Shown here: piece by piece, positions 10,221 through 23,419 of the stretch | Layout of the letters: each line of letters begins with the position of its first letter | Position numbering within the stretch: the first letter of the stretch is position 1 | Assembly: GCA_964036045.1 (NCBI GenBank) | Contig: CAXIWF010000930.1 | Coordinates: 62,001 to 126,000 of the forward strand | Reading direction: 5' to 3' | From: Eutreptiella sp. 'Long Island Sound 2002' | Lineage: Eukaryota > Euglenozoa > Euglenophyceae > Eutreptiales > Eutreptiaceae | DNA: 64,000 bases | Program-made: the position numbers and the translations under genes | The notes under the pieces: generated by a model | What the model saw: only the letters and a program-made list of their open reading frames with translations | Database searches by the model: none | What the model was told of the DNA's origin: nothing

Positions 10221-11259
10221 TTCTGAGAATTTTCCGAGAATTTTCCGAGAATTTTCCGAGAATTTTCCGAGAATTTTCTGAGAATTTTCCGAGAATTTTC
10301 TGAGAATTTTCCGAGAATTTTCCGAGCATTTTCCGAGAATTTTCTGAGAATTTTCTGAGAATTTTCCGAGAATTTTCCGAGAATTTTCTGAAAATTTTCC
10401 AAGAATTTTCCGAGAATTTTCCGAGAATTTTCCGAGAATTTTCCGAGAATTTTCCGACAATTTTCCGAGAATTTTCCGAGAATTTTCCGAGAATTTTCCG
10501 AGAATTTTCCGAGAATTTTCCGAGAATTTTTTGAGAATTTTCCGAGAATTTTCCGAGAATTTTCCGAGAATTTTCCGAGAATTTCCCGAGAATTTTCCGT
10601 CAATTTTCCGAGAATTTTCCGAGAATTTTCCGAGAATTTTCCGAGAATTTTCTGAGAATTTTCTGAGAATTTTCCGAGAATTTTCCGAGAATTTTCCGAG
10701 AATTTTCCGAGAATTTTCCGAGAATTTTCCGAGAATTTTCCGAGAATTTTCAGAGAATTTTCTGAGAATTTTCCGAGAATTTTCTGAGAATTTTCCGAGA
10801 ATTTTCCGAGAATTTTCCGAGAATTTTCCGAGAATTTTCCGAGAATTTTCCGAGAATTTTCCGAGAATTTTCTGAGAATTTTCCGAGAATTTTCCGAGAA
10901 TTTTCCGAGATTTTCCCGAGAATTTTCCGAGAATTTTCCGAGAATTTTCCCAGAATTTTCCGAGAATTTTCCGAGAATTTTCCGACGATTTTCTGAGAAA
11001 TTTCCGAGAATTTTCCGAGAATTTTCCGAGAATTTTCCGAGAATTTTCCGAGAATTTTCCGAGAATTTATTGAGAATTTTCTGAGAATTTTCCGAGAATT
11101 TTCCGAGAATTTTCCGAGAATTTTCCGAGAATTTTCCGAGAATTTTCTGAGAATTTTCCGAGAATTTTCCGAGAATTTTCCGAGATTTTTCCGAGAATTT
11201 TCCGAGAATTTTCCGAGAATTTTCCGAGAATTTTCCGAGAATTTTCCGAGAATTTTCCG

Positions 11260-11679
11260 TCAATTTTCCGAGAATTTTCCGAGAATTTTCCGAGATTTTT
11301 CCGAGAATTTTCTGAGAATTTTCCGAGAATTTTCCGACGATTTTCTGAGAATTTTCCGAGAATTTTCCGAGAATTTTCCGAGTAGTCCGAGAATTTTCAG
11401 AGATTTTTCCGAGAATTTTCTGAGAATTTTCCGAGAATTTTCCGAGAATTTTCCGAGAATTTTCTGAAAATTTTCCGAGAATTTTCCGAGAATTTTCCGA
11501 GAATTTTCCGAGAATTTTCCGAGAATTTTCCGACAATTTTCCGAGAATTTTCCGAGAATTTTCCGAGAATTTTCCGAGAATTTTCCGAGAATTTTCCGAG
11601 AATTTTTTGAGAATTTTCCGAGAATTTTCCGAGAATTTTCCGAGAATTTTCCGAGAATTTCCCGAGAATTTTCCGTCAA
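11260..11679 (+). repeat. 420-bp segment, copy 2 of three
   Basis: Same bounded segment as 608-1,027, with GAGTAGTCC at 11,380-11,388. It lies inside HOR copy 1. Confidence 0.85.
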
Positions 11680-14600
11680 TTTTCCGAGAATTTTCCGAGA
11701 ATTTTCCGAGAATTTTCCGAGAGTTTTCTGAGAATTTTCTGAGAATTTTCCGAGAATTTTCCGAGAATTTTCCGAGAATTTTCCGAGAATTTTCCGAGAA
11801 TTTTCCGAGAATTTTCGGAGAATTTTCAGAGAATTTTCTGAGAATTTTCCGAGAATTTTCTGAGAATTTTCCGAGAATTTTCCGAGAATTTTCCGAGAAT
11901 TTTCCGAGAATTTTCCGAGAATTTTCCGAGAATTTTCCGAGAATTTTCCGTCAATTTTCCGAGAATTTTCCGAGAATTTTCCGAGATTTTTCCGAGAATT
12001 TTCTGAGAATTTTCCGAGAATTTTCCGACGATTTTCTGAGAATTTTCCAAGAATTTTCCGAGAATTTTCCGAGAATTTTCCGAGAATTTTCAGAGAATTT
12101 TCCGAGAATTTTCTGAGAATTTTCCGAAAATTTTCCGAGAATTTTCCGAGATTTTTCCGAGAATTTTCCGAGAATTTTCCGAGAATTTTCCGAGAATTTT
12201 CCGAGAATTTTCCAATTTTCCGAGAATTTTCCGAGAATTTTCCGAGAATTTTCCGAGAATTTTCCGAGAATTTTCCGAGAATTTTCCGAGAATTTTCCGA
12301 GAATTTTCCGAGAATTTTCCGAGAATTTTCGGAGAATTTTCCGAGAATTTTCCGAGAATTTTCCGAGAATTTTCCAAGAATTTTCGGAGAATTTTCCGAG
12401 AATTTTCCGTCAATTTTCCGAGAATTTTCCGAGAATTTTCCGAGATTTTTCCGAGAATTTTCCGAGAATTTTCCGAGAATTTTCCGACGATTTTCTGAGA
12501 AATTTCCGAGAATTTTCCGAGAATTTTCCGAGAATTTTCCGAGAATTTTCCGTCAATTTTCCGAGAATTTTCCGAGAATTTTCCGAGAATTTTCCGTCAA
12601 TTTTCCGAGAATTTTCCGAGAATTTTCCGAGAATTTTCCGAGAATTTTCCGAGATTTTTCCGAGAATTTTCCGAGAATTTTCCGAGAATTTTCCGAGAAT
12701 TTTCCGAGAATTTTCCGAGAATTTTCCGAGAATTTTCCGAGAATTTTCCGAGAATTTTCTGAGAATTTTCCGAGAATTTTCCGAGAATTTTCCGAGAATT
12801 TTCCGAGAATTTTCCGAGAATTTTCTGAGAATTTTCTGAGAATTTTCCGAGAATTTTCCGAGAATTTTCTGAAAATTTTCCAAGAATTTTCCGAGAATTT
12901 TCCGAGAATTTTCCGAGAATTTTCCGAGAATTTTCCGACAATTTTCCGAGAATTTTCCGAGAATTTTCCGAGAATTTTCCGAGAATTTTTTGAGAATTTT
13001 CCGAGAATTTTCCGAGAATTTTCCGAGAATTTTCCGAGAATTTCCCGAGAATTTTCCGTCAATTTTCCGAGAATTTTCCGAGAATTTTCCGAGAATTTTC
13101 CGAGAATTTTCTGAGAATTTTCTGAGAATTTTCCGAGAATTTTCCGAGAATTTTCCGAGAATTTTCAGAGAATTTTCCGAGAATTTTCTGAGAATTTTCC
13201 GAAAATTTTCCGAGAATTTTCCGAGATTTTTCCGAGAATTTTCCGAGAATTTTCCGAGAATTTTCCGAGAATTTTCCGAGAATTTTCCAATTTTCCGAGA
13301 ATTTTCCGAGAATTTTCCGAGAATTTTCCGAGAATTTTCCGAGAATTTTCCGAGAATTTTCCGAGAATTTTCCGAGAATTTTCCGAGAATTTTCCGAGAA
13401 TTTTCGGAGAATTTTCCGAGAATTTTCCGAGAATTTTCCGAGAATTTTCCGAGAATTTTCGGAGAATTTTCCGAGAATTTTCCGTCAATTTTCCGAGAAT
13501 TTTCCGAGAATTTTCCGAGATTTTTCCGAGAATTTTCCGAGAATTTTCCGAGAATTTTCCGACGATTTTCTGAGAAATTTCCGAGAATTTTCCGAGAATT
13601 TTCCGAGAATTTTCCGAGAATTTTCCGTCAATTTTCCGAGAATTTTCCGAGAATTTTCCGAGAATTTTCCGTCAATTTTCCGAGAATTTTCCGAGAATTT
13701 TCCGAGAATTTTCCGAGAATTTTCTGAGAATTTTCTGAGAATTTTCCGAGAATTTTCCGAGAATTTTCTGGAAAAATTTTCCAAGAATTTTCCGAGAATT
13801 TTCCGAGAATTTTCCGAGAATTTTCCGAGAATTTTCCGTCAATTTTCCGAGAATTTTCCGAGAATTTTCCGAGAATTTTCCGAGAATTTTCCGAGAATTT
13901 TCCGAGAATTTTTTGAGAATTTTCCGAGAATTTTCCGAGAATTTTCCGAGAATTTTCCGAGAATTTCCCGAGAATTTTCCGTCAATTTTCCGAGAATTTT
14001 CCGAGAATTTTCCGAGAATTTTCCGAGAATTTTCTGAGAATTTTCTGACAATTTTCCGAGAATTTTCCGAGAATTTTCCGAGAATTTTCAGAGAATTTTC
14101 CGAGAATTTTCTGAGAATTTTCCGAAAATTTTCCGAGAATTTTCCGAGATTTTTCCGAGAATTTTCCGAGAATTTTCCGAGAATTTTCCGAGAATTTTCC
14201 GAGAATTTTCCAATTTTCCGAGAATTTTCCGAGAATTTTCCGAGAATTTTCCGAGAATTTTCCGAGAATTTTCCGAGAATTTTCCGAGAATTTTCCGAGA
14301 ATTTTCCGAGAATTTTCCGAGAATTTTCGGAGAATTTTCCGAGAATTTTCCGAGAATTTTCCGAGAATTTTCCGAGAATTTTCGGAGAATTTTCCGAGAA
14401 TTTTCCGTCAATTTTCCGAGAATTTTCCGAGAATTTTCCGAGATTTTTCCGAGAATTTTCCGAGAATTTTCCGAGAATTTTCCGACGATTTTCTGAGAAA
14501 TTTCCGAGAATTTTCCGAGAATTTTCCGAGAATTTTCCGAGAATTTTCCGTCAATTTTCCGAGAATTTTCCGAGAATTTTCCGAGAATTTTCCGTCAATT

Positions 14601-16648
14601 TTCCGAGAATTTTCCGAGAATTTTCCGAGAATTTTCCGAGAATTTTCCGAGATTTTTCCGAGAATTTTCCGAGAATTTTCCGAGAATTTTCCGAGAATTT
14701 TCCGAGAATTTTCCGAGAATTTTCCGAGAATTTTCCGAGAATTTTCCGAGAATTTTCTGAGAATTTTCCGAGAATTTTCCGAGAATTTTCCGAGAATTTT
14801 CCGAGAATTTTCCGAGAATTTTCTGAGAATTTTCTGAGAATTTTCCGAGAATTTTCCGAGAATTTTCTGAAAATTTTCCAAGAATTTTCCGAGAATTTTC
14901 CGAGAATTTTCCGAGAATTTTCCGAGAATTTTCCGACAATTTTCCGAGAATTTTCCGAGAATTTTCCGAGAATTTTCCGAGAATTTTCCGAGAATTTTCC
15001 GAGAATTTTCTGAGAATTTTCCGAGAATTTTCCGAGAATTTTCCGAGAATTTTCCGAGAATTTCCCGAGAATTTTCCGTCAATTTTCCGAGAATTTTCCG
15101 AGAATTTTCCGAGAATTTTCCGAGAATTTTCTGAGAATTTTCTGAGAATTTTCCGAGAATTTTCCGAGAATTTTCCGAGAATTTTCCGAGAATTTTCCGA
15201 GAATTTTCCGAGAATTTTCCGAGAATTTTCAGAGAATTTTCTGAGAATTTTCCGAGAATTTTCCGAGAATTTTCCGAGAATTTTCCGAGAATTTTCCGAG
15301 AATTTTCCGAGAATTTTCTGAGAATTTTCCGAGAATTTTCCGAGAATTTTCCGAGATTTTCCCGAGAATTTTCGGAGAATTTTCCGAGAATTTTCCCAGA
15401 ATTTTCCGAGAATTTTCCGAGAATTTTACGAGAATTTTCCGAGAATTTTCCGAGAATTTTCCGAGAATTTTCCGAGAATTTTCCGAGAATTTTCCGAGAA
15501 TTTTCCGAGAATTTTCCGAGAATTTTCCGAGAATTTTCCGAGAATTTTCTGGGAATTTTCCGAGAATTTTCTGAGAATTTTCCGAGAATTTTCAGAGAAT
15601 TTTCTGAGAATTTTCCGAGAATTTTCCGAGAATTTTCCGAGAATTTTCCGAGAATTTTCCGGGAATTTTCCGAGAATTTTCCGAGAATTTTCCGTCAATT
15701 TTCCGAGAATTTTCCGAGAATTTTCCGAGATTTTTCGGAGAATTTTCTGAGAATTTTCCGAGAATTTTCCGACGATTTTCTGAGAATTTTCCGAGAATTT
15801 TCCGAGAATTTTCCGAGAATTTTCCGAGAATTTTCAGAGAATTTTCCGAGAATTTTCTGAGAATTTTCCGAGAATTTTCCGAGAATTTTCCGAGAATTTT
15901 CTGAAAATTTTCCGAGAACTTTCCGACAATTTTCCGAGAATTTTCCGAGAATTTTCCGAGAATTTTCCGACAATTTTCCGAGAATTTTCCGAGAATTTTC
16001 AGAGAATTTTCCGAGAATTTTCTGAGAATTTTCCGAGTATTTCTGAGAATTTTCCGAGATTTTCCCGAGAATTTTCCGAGAATTTTCCGAGAATTTTCCG
16101 AGAATTTTCCGAGAATTTTCCGAGAATTTTCCGAGAATTTCCGAGAATTTTCCGAGAATTTTCCGAGAATTTTCCGAGAATTTTCCGAGAATTTTCCGAG
16201 AATTTTCCGAGAATTTTCCGAGAATTTTCTGGGAATTTTCCGAGAATTTTCTGAGAATTTTCCGAGAATTTTCCGAGAATTTTCCGAGAATTTTCCGAGA
16301 ATTTTCCGAGAATTTTTCGAGAATTTTCCGGGAATTTTCCGAGAATTTTCCGAGAATTTTCCGAGAATTTTCCGAGAATTTTCCGAGAATTTTCCGAGAA
16401 TTTTCCGCCAATTTTCCGAGAATTTTCCGAGAATTTTCCGAGAATTTTCCGTCAATTCTCCGAGAATTTTCCGAGAATTTTCCGAGATTTTTCCGAGAAT
16501 TTTCCGAGAATTTTCCGAGAATTTTCCGACGATTTTCTGAGAATTTTCCGAGAATTTTCCGAGAATTTTCCGAGATTTTCCCGAGAATTTTCCGAGAATT
16601 TTCCGAGAAATTTCCGAGAATTTTCCGAGAATTTTCCGATAATTTTCC

Positions 16649-16659
16649 GAGACATTTCC
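16649..16659 (+). repeat. Super-HOR marker monomer GAGACATTTCC
   Basis: Second clean copy, 9,234 bp after the first, with the same CCGATAA and CCAAG neighbours. Confidence 0.92.
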
Positions 16660-18003
16660 AAGAATTTTCCGAGAATTTTCAGAGAATTTTCTGAGAATTT
16701 TCCGAGAATTTTCCGAGAATTTTGCGAGAATTTTCGGAGAATTTTCCGAGAATTTTCCGTCAATTTTCCGAGAATTTTCCGAGAATTTTCCGAGATTTTT
16801 CCGAGAATTTTCCGAGAATTTTCCGAGAATTTTCGGACGATTTTCTGAGAAATTTCCGAGAATTTTCCGAGAATTTTCCGAGAATTTTCCGAGAATTTTC
16901 CGAGAATTTTCCGAGAATTTTCCGAGAATTTTCCGAGAATTTTCCGAGAATTTTCCGTCAATTTTCCGAGAATTTTCCGAGAATTTTCCGAGAATTTTCC
17001 GTCAATTTTCCGAGAATTTTCCGAGAATTTTCCGAGAATTTTCCGAGAATTTTCCGAGAATTTTCCGAGAATTTTCCGAGAATTTTCCGAGAATTTTCCG
17101 AGAATTTTCCGAGAATTTTCCGAGAATTTTCCGAGAATTTTCCGAGAATTTTCTGGGAATTTTCCGAGAATTTTCTGAGAATTTTCCGAGAATTTTCCGA
17201 GAATTTTCCGAGAATTTTCCGAGAATTTTCCGAGAATTTTCCGAGAATTTTCCGAGAATTTCCCGAGAATTTACCGAGAATTTTCTGAGAATTTTCCGAG
17301 AATTTTCCGAGAATTTTCCGAGAATTTTCCGAGAATTTTCCGAGAATTTTCCGAGAATTTTCCGAGAATTTTCCGTCAATTTTCCGAGAATTTTCCGCGA
17401 ATTTTCCGAGATTTTTCCGAGAATTTTCTGAGAATTTTCCGAGAATTTTCCGACGATTTTCTGAGAATTTTCCGAGAATTTTCCGAGAATTTTCCGAGAA
17501 TTTTCCGAGAATTTTCCGAGAATTTTCAGAGAATTTTCCGAGAATTTTCTGAGAATTTTCCGAAAATTTTCCGAGAATTTTCCGTGATTTTTCCGAGAAT
17601 TTTCCGAGAATTTTCCGAGAATTTTCCGAGAATTTTCCGAGAATTTTCCAATTTTCCGAGAATTTTCCGAGAATTTTCGGAGAATTTTCCGAGAATTTTC
17701 CGAGAATTTTCCGAGAATTTTCCGAGAATTTTCCGAGAATTTTCGGAGAATTTTCCGAGAATTTTCGGAGAATTTTCCGAGAATTTTCCAAGAATTTTCG
17801 GAGAATTTTCCGAGAATTTTCCGTCAATTTTCCGAGAATTTTCCGAGAATTTTCCGAGATTTTTCCGAGAATTTTCCGAGAATTTTCCGAGAATTTTCCG
17901 ACGATTTTCTGAGAAATTTCCGAGAATTTTCCGAGAATTTTCCGAGAATTTTCCGAGAATTTTCCGAGAATTTTCCCAGAATTTATTGAGAATTTTCTGA
18001 GAA

Positions 18004-19434
18004 TTTTCCGAGAATTTTCCGAGAATTTTCCGAGAATTTTCCGAGATTTTTCCGAGATTTTCGGAGATTTTTCCGAGAATTTTCCGAGAATTTTCCGAGA
18101 ATTTTCCGAGAATTTTCCGAGAATTTTCCGAGAATTTTCCGAGAATTTTCCGAGAATTTTCCGAGAATTTTCTGAGAATTTTCCGAGAATTTTCCGAGAA
18201 TTTTCCGAGAATTTTCCGAGAATTTTCCGAGAATTTTCTGAGAATTTTCTGAGAATTTTCCGAGAATTTTCCGAGAATTTTCTGAAAATTTTCCGAGAAT
18301 TTTCCCAGAATTTTCCGACGATTTTCTGAGAAATTTCCGAGAATTTTCCGAGAATTTTTCGAGATTTTTCCGAGAATTTTCCGAGAATTTTCCGAGAATT
18401 GTCCGAGAATTTTGCGAGAATTTTCCGAGAATTTTCCGTCAATTTTCCGAGAATTTTCCGAGAATTTTCCGAGAATTTTCCGTCAATTTTCCGAGAATTT
18501 TCCGAGAATTTTCCGAGAATTTTCCGAGAATTTTCCGAGAATTTTCCGAGAATTTTCCGAGAATTTTCCGAGAATTTTCCGAGAATTTTCCGAGAATTTT
18601 CCGAGAATTTTCTGGGAATTTTCCGAGAATTTTCTGAGAATTTTCCGAGAATTTTCCGAGAATTTTCCGAGAATTTTCCGAGAATTTTCCGAGAATTTTC
18701 CGAGAATTTTCCAAGAATTTTCCGAGAATTTTCCGAGAATTTTCCGAGAATTTTCTGAGAATTTTCCGAGAATTTTCCGACGATTTTCTGAGAATGTTCC
18801 AAGAATTTTCCGAGAATTTTCCGAGAATTTTCCGAGAATTTTCACAGAATTTTCCGAGAATTTTCTGAGAATTTTCCGAAAATTTTCCGAGAATTTTCCG
18901 AGATTTTTCCGAGAATTTTCCGAGAATTTTCCGAGAATTTTCCGAGAATTTTCCGAGAATTTTAGAATTTTCCGAGAATTTTCCGAGAATTTTCCGAGAA
19001 TTTTCCGAGAATTTTCCGAGAATTTTCCGAGAATTTTCCGAGAATTTTCCGAGAATTTTCCGAGAATTTTCCGAGAATTTTCGGACAATTTTCCGAGAAT
19101 TTTCCGAGAATTTTCCGAGAATTTTCCGAGAATTTTCGGAGAATTTTCCGAGAATTTTCCGTCAATTTTCCGAGAATTTTCCGAGAATTTTCCGAGATTT
19201 TTCCGAGAATTTTCCGAGAATTTTCCGAGAATTTTCCGACGATTTTCTGAGAAATTTCCGAGAATTTTCCGAGAATTTTCCGAGAATTTTCCGAGAATTT
19301 TCCGTCAATTTTCCGAGAATTTTCCGAGAATTTTCGGAGAATTTTCCGTCAATTTTCCGAGAATTTTCCGAGAATTTTCCGAGAATTTTCCGAGAATTTT
19401 CCGAGATTTTTCCGAGAATTTTCCGAGAATTTTC
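18004..19434 (+). repeat. Copy 2 segment standing opposite the degenerate tract
   Basis: By the flanking offsets (9,234 on the left, 9,214 on the right) this ~1.43 kb is the counterpart of 8,770-10,220 in HOR copy 1. Its own variants instead match about 2,236-3,660: GAATTGTCC at 18,399, TTTGCGAG at 18,411 and CGGACAATTTT near 19,081. It is regular 11-bp repeat, so copy 1 carries a substitution of a different segment, not simple decay of this one. Confidence 0.8.
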
Positions 19435-20451
19435 CGAGAATTATTTTCCGAGAATTTTCCGAGAATTTTCCGAGAATTTTCCGAGAATTTTCTGAGAATT
19501 TTCCGAGAATTTTCTGAGAATTTTCCGAGAATTTTCCGAGCATTTTCCGAGAATTTTCTGAGAATTTTCTGAGAATTTTCCGAGAATTTTCCGAGAATTT
19601 TCTGAAAATTTTCCAAGAATTTTCCGAGAATTTTCCGAGAATTTTCCGAGAATTTTCCGAGAATTTTCCGACAATTTTCCGAGAATTTTCCGAGAATTTT
19701 CCGAGAATTTTCCGAGAATTTTCCGAGAATTTTCCGAGAATTTTCCGAGAATTTTCCGAGAATTTTCCGAGAATTTCCCGAGAATTTTCCGTCAATTTTC
19801 CGAGAATTTTCCGAGAATTTTCCGAGAATTTTCCGAGAATTTTCTGAGAATTTTCTGAGAATTTTCCGAGAATTTTCCGAGAATTTTCCGAGAATTTTCC
19901 GAGAATTTTCCGAGAATTTTCCGAGAATTTTCCGAGAATTTTCAGAGAATTTTCTGAGAATTTTCCGAGAATTTTCTGAGAATTTTCCGAGAATTTTCCG
20001 AGAATTTTCCGAGAATTTTCCGAGAATTTTCCGAGAATTTTCCGAGAATTTTCCGAGAATTTTCTGAGAATTTTCCGAGAATTTTCCGAGAATTTTCCGA
20101 GATTTTCCCGAGAATTTTCCGAGAATTTTCCGAGAATTTTCCCAGAATTTTCCGAGAATTTTCCGAGAATTTTCCGACGATTTTCTGAGAAATTTCCGAG
20201 AATTTTCCGAGAATTTTCCGAGAATTTTCCGAGAATTTTCCGAGAATTTTCCGAGAATTTATTGAGAATTTTCTGAGAATTTTCCGAGAATTTTCCGAGA
20301 ATTTTCCGAGAATTTTCCGAGAATTTTCCGAGAATTTTCTGAGAATTTTCCGAGAATTTTCCGAGAATTTTCCGAGATTTTTCCGAGAATTTTCCGAGAA
20401 TTTTCCGAGAATTTTCCGAGAATTTTCCGAGAATTTTCCGAGAATTTTCCG

Positions 20452-20871
20452 TCAATTTTCCGAGAATTTTCCGAGAATTTTCCGAGATTTTTCCGAGAAT
20501 TTTCTGAGAATTTTCCGAGAATTTTCCGACGATTTTCTGAGAATTTTCCGAGAATTTTCCGAGAATTTTCCGAGTAGTCCGAGAATTTTCAGAGATTTTT
20601 CCGAGAATTTTCTGAGAATTTTCCGAGAATTTTCCGAGAATTTTCCGAGAATTTTCTGAAAATTTTCCGAGAATTTTCCGAGAATTTTCCGAGAATTTTC
20701 CGAGAATTTTCCGAGAATTTTCCGACAATTTTCCGAGAATTTTCCGAGAATTTTCCGAGAATTTTCCGAGAATTTTCCGAGAATTTTCCGAGAATTTTTT
20801 GAGAATTTTCCGAGAATTTTCCGAGAATTTTCCGAGAATTTTCCGAGAATTTCCCGAGAATTTTCCGTCAA
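20452..20871 (+). repeat. 420-bp segment, copy 3 of three
   Basis: Same bounded segment as 608-1,027 and 11,260-11,679, with GAGTAGTCC at 20,572-20,580. It lies inside HOR copy 2. Confidence 0.85.
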
Positions 20872-23403
20872 TTTTCCGAGAATTTTCCGAGAATTTTCCG
20901 AGAATTTTCCGAGAGTTTTCTGAGAATTTTCTGAGAATTTTCCGAGAATTTTCCGAGAATTTTCCGAGAATTTTCCGAGAATTTTCCGAGAATTTTCCGA
21001 GAATTTTCGGAGAATTTTCAGAGAATTTTCTGAGAATTTTCCGAGAATTTTCTGAGAATTTTCCGAGAATTTTCCGAGAATTTTCCGAGAATTTTCCGAG
21101 AATTTTCCGAGAATTTTCCGAGAATTTTCCGAGAATTTTCCGTCAATTTTCCGAGAATTTTCCGAGAATTTTCCGAGATTTTTCCGAGAATTTTCTGAGA
21201 ATTTTCCGAGAATTTTCCGACGATTTTCTGAGAATTTTCCAAGAATTTTCCGAGAATTTTCCGAGAATTTTCCGAGAATTTTCAGAGAATTTTCCGAGAA
21301 TTTTCTGAGAATTTTCCGAAAATTTTCCGAGAATTTTCCGAGATTTTTCCGAGAATTTTCCGAGAATTTTCCGAGAATTTTCCGAGAATTTTCCGAGAAT
21401 TTTCCAATTTTCCGAGAATTTTCCGAGAATTTTCCGAGAATTTTCCGAGAATTTTCCGAGAATTTTCCGAGAATTTTCCGAGAATTTTCCGAGAATTTTC
21501 CGAGAATTTTCCGAGAATTTTCGGAGAATTTTCCGAGAATTTTCCGAGAATTTTCCGAGAATTTTCCAAGAATTTTCGGAGAATTTTCCGAGAATTTTCC
21601 GTCAATTTTCCGAGAATTTTCCGAGAATTTTCCGAGATTTTTCCGAGAATTTTCCGAGAATTTTCCGAGAATTTTCCGACGATTTTCTGAGAAATTTCCG
21701 AGAATTTTCCGAGAATTTTCCGAGAATTTTCCGAGAATTTTCCGTCAATTTTCCGAGAATTTTCCGAGAATTTTCCGAGAATTTTCCGTCAATTTTCCGA
21801 GAATTTTCCGAGAATTTTCCGAGAATTTTCCGAGAATTTTCCGAGATTTTTCCGAGAATTTTCCGAGAATTTTCCGAGAATTTTCCGAGAATTTTCCGAG
21901 AATTTTCCGAGAATTTTCCGAGAATTTTCCGAGAATTTTCCGAGAATTTTCTGAGAATTTTCCGAGAATTTTCCGAGAATTTTCCGAGAATTTTCCGAGA
22001 ATTTTCCGAGAATTTTCTGAGAATTTTCTGAGAATTTTCCGAGAATTTTCCGAGAATTTTCTGAAAATTTTCCAAGAATTTTCCGAGAATTTTCCGAGAA
22101 TTTTCCGAGAATTTTCCGAGAATTTTCCGACAATTTTCCGAGAATTTTCCGAGAATTTTCCGAGAATTTTCCGAGAATTTTTTGAGAATTTTCCGAGAAT
22201 TTTCCGAGAATTTTCCGAGAATTTTCCGAGAATTTCCCGAGAATTTTCCGTCAATTTTCCGAGAATTTTCCGAGAATTTTCCGAGAATTTTCCGAGAATT
22301 TTCTGAGAATTTTCTGAGAATTTTCCGAGAATTTTCCGAGAATTTTCCGAGAATTTTCAGAGAATTTTCCGAGAATTGTCCGAGAATTTTCCGAAAATTT
22401 TCCGAGAATTTTCCGAGATTTTTCCGAGAATTTTCCGAGAATTTTCCGAGAATTTTCCGAGAATTTTCCGAGAATTTTCCAATTTTCCGAGAATTTTCCG
22501 AGAATTTTCCGAGAATTTTCCGAGAATTTTCCGAGAATTTTCCGAGAATTTTCCGAGAATTTTCCGAGAATTTTCCGAGAATTTTCCGAGAATTTTCGGA
22601 GAATTTTCCGAGAATTTTCCGAGAATTTTCCGAGAATTTTCCGAGAATTTTCGGAGAATTTTCCGAGAATTTTCCGTCAATTTTCCGAGAATTTTCCGAG
22701 AATTTTCCGAGATTTTTCCGAGAATTTTCCGAGAATTTTCCGAGAATTTTCCGACGATTTTCTGAGAAATTTCCGAGAATTTTCCGAGAATTTTCCGAGA
22801 ATTTTCCGAGAATTTTCCGTCAATTTTCCGAGAATTTTCCGAGAATTTTCCGAGAATTTTCCGTCAATTTTCCGAGAATTTTCCGAGAATTTTCCGAGAA
22901 TTTTCCGAGAATTTTCTGAGAATTTTCTGAGAATTTTCCGAGAATTTTCCGAGAATTTTCTGGAAAAATTTTCCAAGAATTTTCCGAGAATTTTCCGAGA
23001 ATTTTCCGAGAATTTTCCGAGAATTTTCCGTCAATTTTCCGAGAATTTTCCGAGAATTTTCCGAGAATTTTCCGAGAATTTTCCGAGAATTTTCCGAGAA
23101 TTTTTTGAGAATTTTCCGAGAATTTTCCGAGAATTTTCCGAGAATTTTCCGAGAATTTCCCGAGAATTTTCCGTCAATTTTCCGAGAATTTTCCGAGAAT
23201 TTTCCGAGAATTTTCCGAGAATTTTCTGAGAATTTTCTGAGAATTTTCCGAGAATTTTCCGAGAATTTTCCGAGAATTTTCAGAGAATTTTCCGAGAATT
23301 TTCTGAGAATTTTCCGAAAATTTTCCGAGAATTTTCCGAGATTTTTCCGAGAATTTTCCGAGAATTTTCCGAGAATTTTCCGAGAATTTTCCGAGAATTT
23401 TCC

Positions 23404-23419
23404 AATTTTCCAATTTTCC
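23404..23419 (+). repeat. Doubled 8-bp monomer (slippage)
   Basis: AATTTTCC occurs twice in a row here, while the equivalent site in HOR copy 1 (14,212-14,219) has it once. The offset between HOR copies changes from 9,192 to 9,200 exactly across this point, so this 8-bp duplication accounts for it. Confidence 0.92.

Larger units (their letters stand above)
6040..15290 (+). repeat. 9.2 kb higher-order repeat, copy 1
   Basis: Variant monomers here recur in the same order 9,192-9,256 bp downstream. Examples: TTTTACGAG near 6,167 and 15,423 (offset 9,256); GAGACATTTCC at 7,415 and 16,649 (9,234); GAGCATTTT near 10,326 and 19,540 (9,214); GAGTAGTCC at 11,380 and 20,572 (9,192); the insertion variant CTGGAAAAATTTT near 13,768 and 22,960 (9,192). 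Each stepwise offset change reflects a local indel. The exception to clean alignment is 8,770-10,220, which is replaced by a degenerate tract. It holds no gene. Confidence 0.88.

Noticed and set aside
13761-13790. Hairpin terminator or regulatory stem at CTGGAAAAATTTTCCAAG
   Set aside because: The imperfect inverted repeat is an indel variant of the CTGAAAATTTTCC monomer pair, shared with HOR copy 2 near 22,960; there is no transcription unit around it.
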